Assembly: GCA_019054805.1 (NCBI GenBank)
Contig: JAHQIY010000011.1
Location: 1,493,001 to 1,557,000 of the forward strand
From: Brachionus manjavacas
Lineage: Eukaryota; Rotifera; Eurotatoria; Ploima; Brachionidae
Direction of reading: 5' to 3'
DNA: 64,000 nt
Below, one piece after another: positions 62,409 through 64,000 of this stretch. The notes beneath the pieces are model-generated. The model was not told the origin of the DNA. It searched no databases and saw only the letters and a list, made by a program, of their open reading frames with translations. A program made the translations under genes and the position numbers. Each line of letters begins with the position of its first letter. Within the stretch, counting starts at the first letter, position 1.

Positions 62409-62819
62409 TATTACCTCTTTTATAATATAGATTAGGCTTTGATTTTTTATTATTTAAACAAGAATCTGTGTTTTGGTTGTCTTTCCTACAAATTTTACAG
62501 TAAAGTTTTTTTGTATTTCTGCTATTATTTCTCTCTTTATTATGAAAAGGATAGCTATAATGTTTCCTTTCTTCTTTAGAAAATTTTTTCTGTTAATCAT
62601 TAAAATATCTACATATTTTGGATGGCGGAGGAATTAAACCTAGTATAATCTACAGCGTATTACATTGCCAGTTGTAATGATTCTGAATTGCGAAGCCTAA
62701 AGTTATTTCAGTCAGTTCAAATAATCCTTTATTAAATAAAATAAGTCATTAATATAATTTCCTATATCTTTATCTTGTCTAAGACCTCTTAACTTATCTC
62801 TCATGTGAATTATTCGATT

Positions 62820-64000
62820 CGAATTATTATCGATCTGGTGTGCAGGGCGGTGGTGTAATAATCTATGTCAATAAAGCTTTAAAATCGTATGAGGTCACTA
62901 ACGATATATTTAACTCGAATGAAATTGAATATATTTGGTTTAAAATAGCTGCGGGCAAAGAAACATTTCTGGTTGGATGTATCGTTTAGATCACCGAATT
63001 CTAGTCGAGAAATATCACTTAAGATAAATGAAATCATCAGACATGCAAAACTTCTAGTCGATCAAAACGTTTTTAGTTCTATCTAAATTTTTGGAGATTT
63101 CAACTTTCCAAATATTTCGTGGTCAAATTTAGGTGGTCATTGTCAATCAAAATTCGCACAAAGTTATAAGTTCCTAGAAAATCTAGAAGAAAACTTTTTG
63201 TATCAATCGGTCTTAGAACCAAATTAAAAAAAAAATATCCTAGACCTAATCATCACCGAAAATTTTAATCTTATTTTTACAGCGTATTACATTGCCTGTT
63301 GTACAAGTACATCCATGAATAATAGCTTACACAACAGCCTGAACTGGGAATTTTCGGTTCTCAGTTCGATACCAAATGAAGAAAACTCTAATGAAAAGTT
63401 AAATAATAACTTCAATAAATTAACTTTAATCAATTCAGTGACAAACTGAATAGTTATGATTGAATCAAAGAATTTTACAACTTAAACGTCGAAGAAATGT
63501 ACAAGCGATTCATCGAGTTTTACAACCAAAACGATGAACAACTTATTCCTAAATTCAAATCAAAGAAAGATAAGACAAAAGACAAAAGAAAGCAAAAGAA
63601 AGATCCGAGTGGATCAATAAGCACTTAAAGTCACTTTGTCGTAAAAATATAAGCTTTGGAACAAATTAAGAGCTAGCTCAAATAATACTGAGACCAAAAA
63701 AAAATACAACATATGTTATAAAAGTTCAAAAAAAGATATCAAAAAATCGAAAAGCTCTTTAAATTTAGCTGGCCAAAGACACCAAAAAAATCCGAAACTA
63801 CTATTTCCATATATTAAAAAAAAACGGCTTTTAAAGATCATAAAAAGTCGTTATTAGACCAAAAAGGCCAAACAAAAACTGATAAAATTGATATTCTTGA
63901 GATATTGAGTGATCAATTCTACGGTGTTTACAAAAAAACTAACTCAACCGACTATGTCAAGACGATTACACCATTTATTAAAAATAAATGTGCGGTTAGT
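62820..64000 (+). mobile_element. degraded LINE, runs off the window
   Basis: Endonuclease-region pieces occur in order with frameshifts: GGGVIIYVNKALKSYEV near 62845, IFGDFNFPNISWSNLGG near 63087-63140 and LDLIITENFNL near 63240. Then comes the pre-RT linker (MYKRFIEFYNQNDEQLIPKF near 63497, LKSLCRKN and FHILKKN near 63810). The RT itself would lie beyond the window end. It is similar in type to the LINE at 16.5-19.7 kb. Confidence 0.72.

Larger units (their letters stand above)
61370..62640 (-). pseudogene. Ty3/gypsy-type Gag-protease remnant, minus strand
   Basis: On the minus strand, 62510-62400 reads a zinc-knuckle-like YCKICRKDNQNTDSC (the usual His is Gln). After two insertions, 61851-61606 reads ETVFDTGASISLVSLSVAKK, a retropepsin active site, and 61605-61430 continues in another frame with ILHIEILLGLDWIE, the second protease motif of gypsy elements. 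RT and integrase are not found. A LINE 3' end (61842-62096) and a solo LTR (62135-62408) have landed inside it. Confidence 0.72.

Overview
The window is nuclear DNA of a eukaryote. It is very A+T-rich, genes have spliceosomal introns (several of only about 45-50 bp), and it carries metazoan-type tRNA-Lys(UUU) genes, an animal-type fatty-acid-synthase derivative, a C-type lectin, an HDHD5/CECR5 homologue, and remnants of many eukaryotic transposon classes. The composition, tiny introns and gene set fit a small invertebrate. A monogonont rotifer is my best guess, but that is an inference; no marker gene settles it.

Layout. 1-8.5 kb: mostly decayed DNA transposons (a CMC-type transposase pseudogene on the minus strand, a hAT transposase pseudogene on the plus strand) and a possible unidentified multi-exon gene near 2-2.9 kb. 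9.0-16.1 kb: a nearly complete Ty3/gypsy-like LTR retrotransposon with two LTRs that read as identical (336 bp), a 4-bp target duplication, a tRNA-Asn-type primer site, an N-terminally hydrophobic Gag, Pol, and a GC-richer third ORF. 16.1-26.6 kb: a graveyard of non-LTR retrotransposons, a gag scrap and a solo LTR.

28-34 kb holds three spliced host genes in one orientation: a discoidin/FBXL4-like plus BTB protein, a macro-domain plus RING-like protein, and a secreted C-type lectin-like protein. 36-51 kb holds eight intact and two broken tRNA-Lys(UUU) genes, mainly as convergent inverted pairs, between an HDHD5-like HAD-hydrolase gene (itself inside an inverted duplication), an ARM/HEAT-like gene whose 3' end has been copied with its tRNA neighbour, and a highly biased coiled-coil gene. 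Two hAT-type MITEs with perfect 8-bp target duplications lie at 38.9 and 44.2 kb.

51.9-56.3 kb is the most striking locus: a 1488-residue uninterrupted gene that is clearly derived from animal fatty acid synthase. It lacks the ketosynthase, enoyl-reductase and acyl-carrier domains and has lost catalytic residues of the acyltransferase, ketoreductase and thioesterase domains. It looks like an intact but mostly non-catalytic protein, and it shares Gln-rich composition and codon style with the coiled-coil gene upstream.

57-64 kb is again mobile DNA: inverted LINE 3' ends, a MULE-derived gene with an AT-hook and SWIM finger but no transposase core, a gypsy Gag-protease remnant split by a LINE tail and a solo LTR, and a LINE that runs off the window end. 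Coordinates of exons come from reading splice sites by eye; no transcript or database evidence was available.
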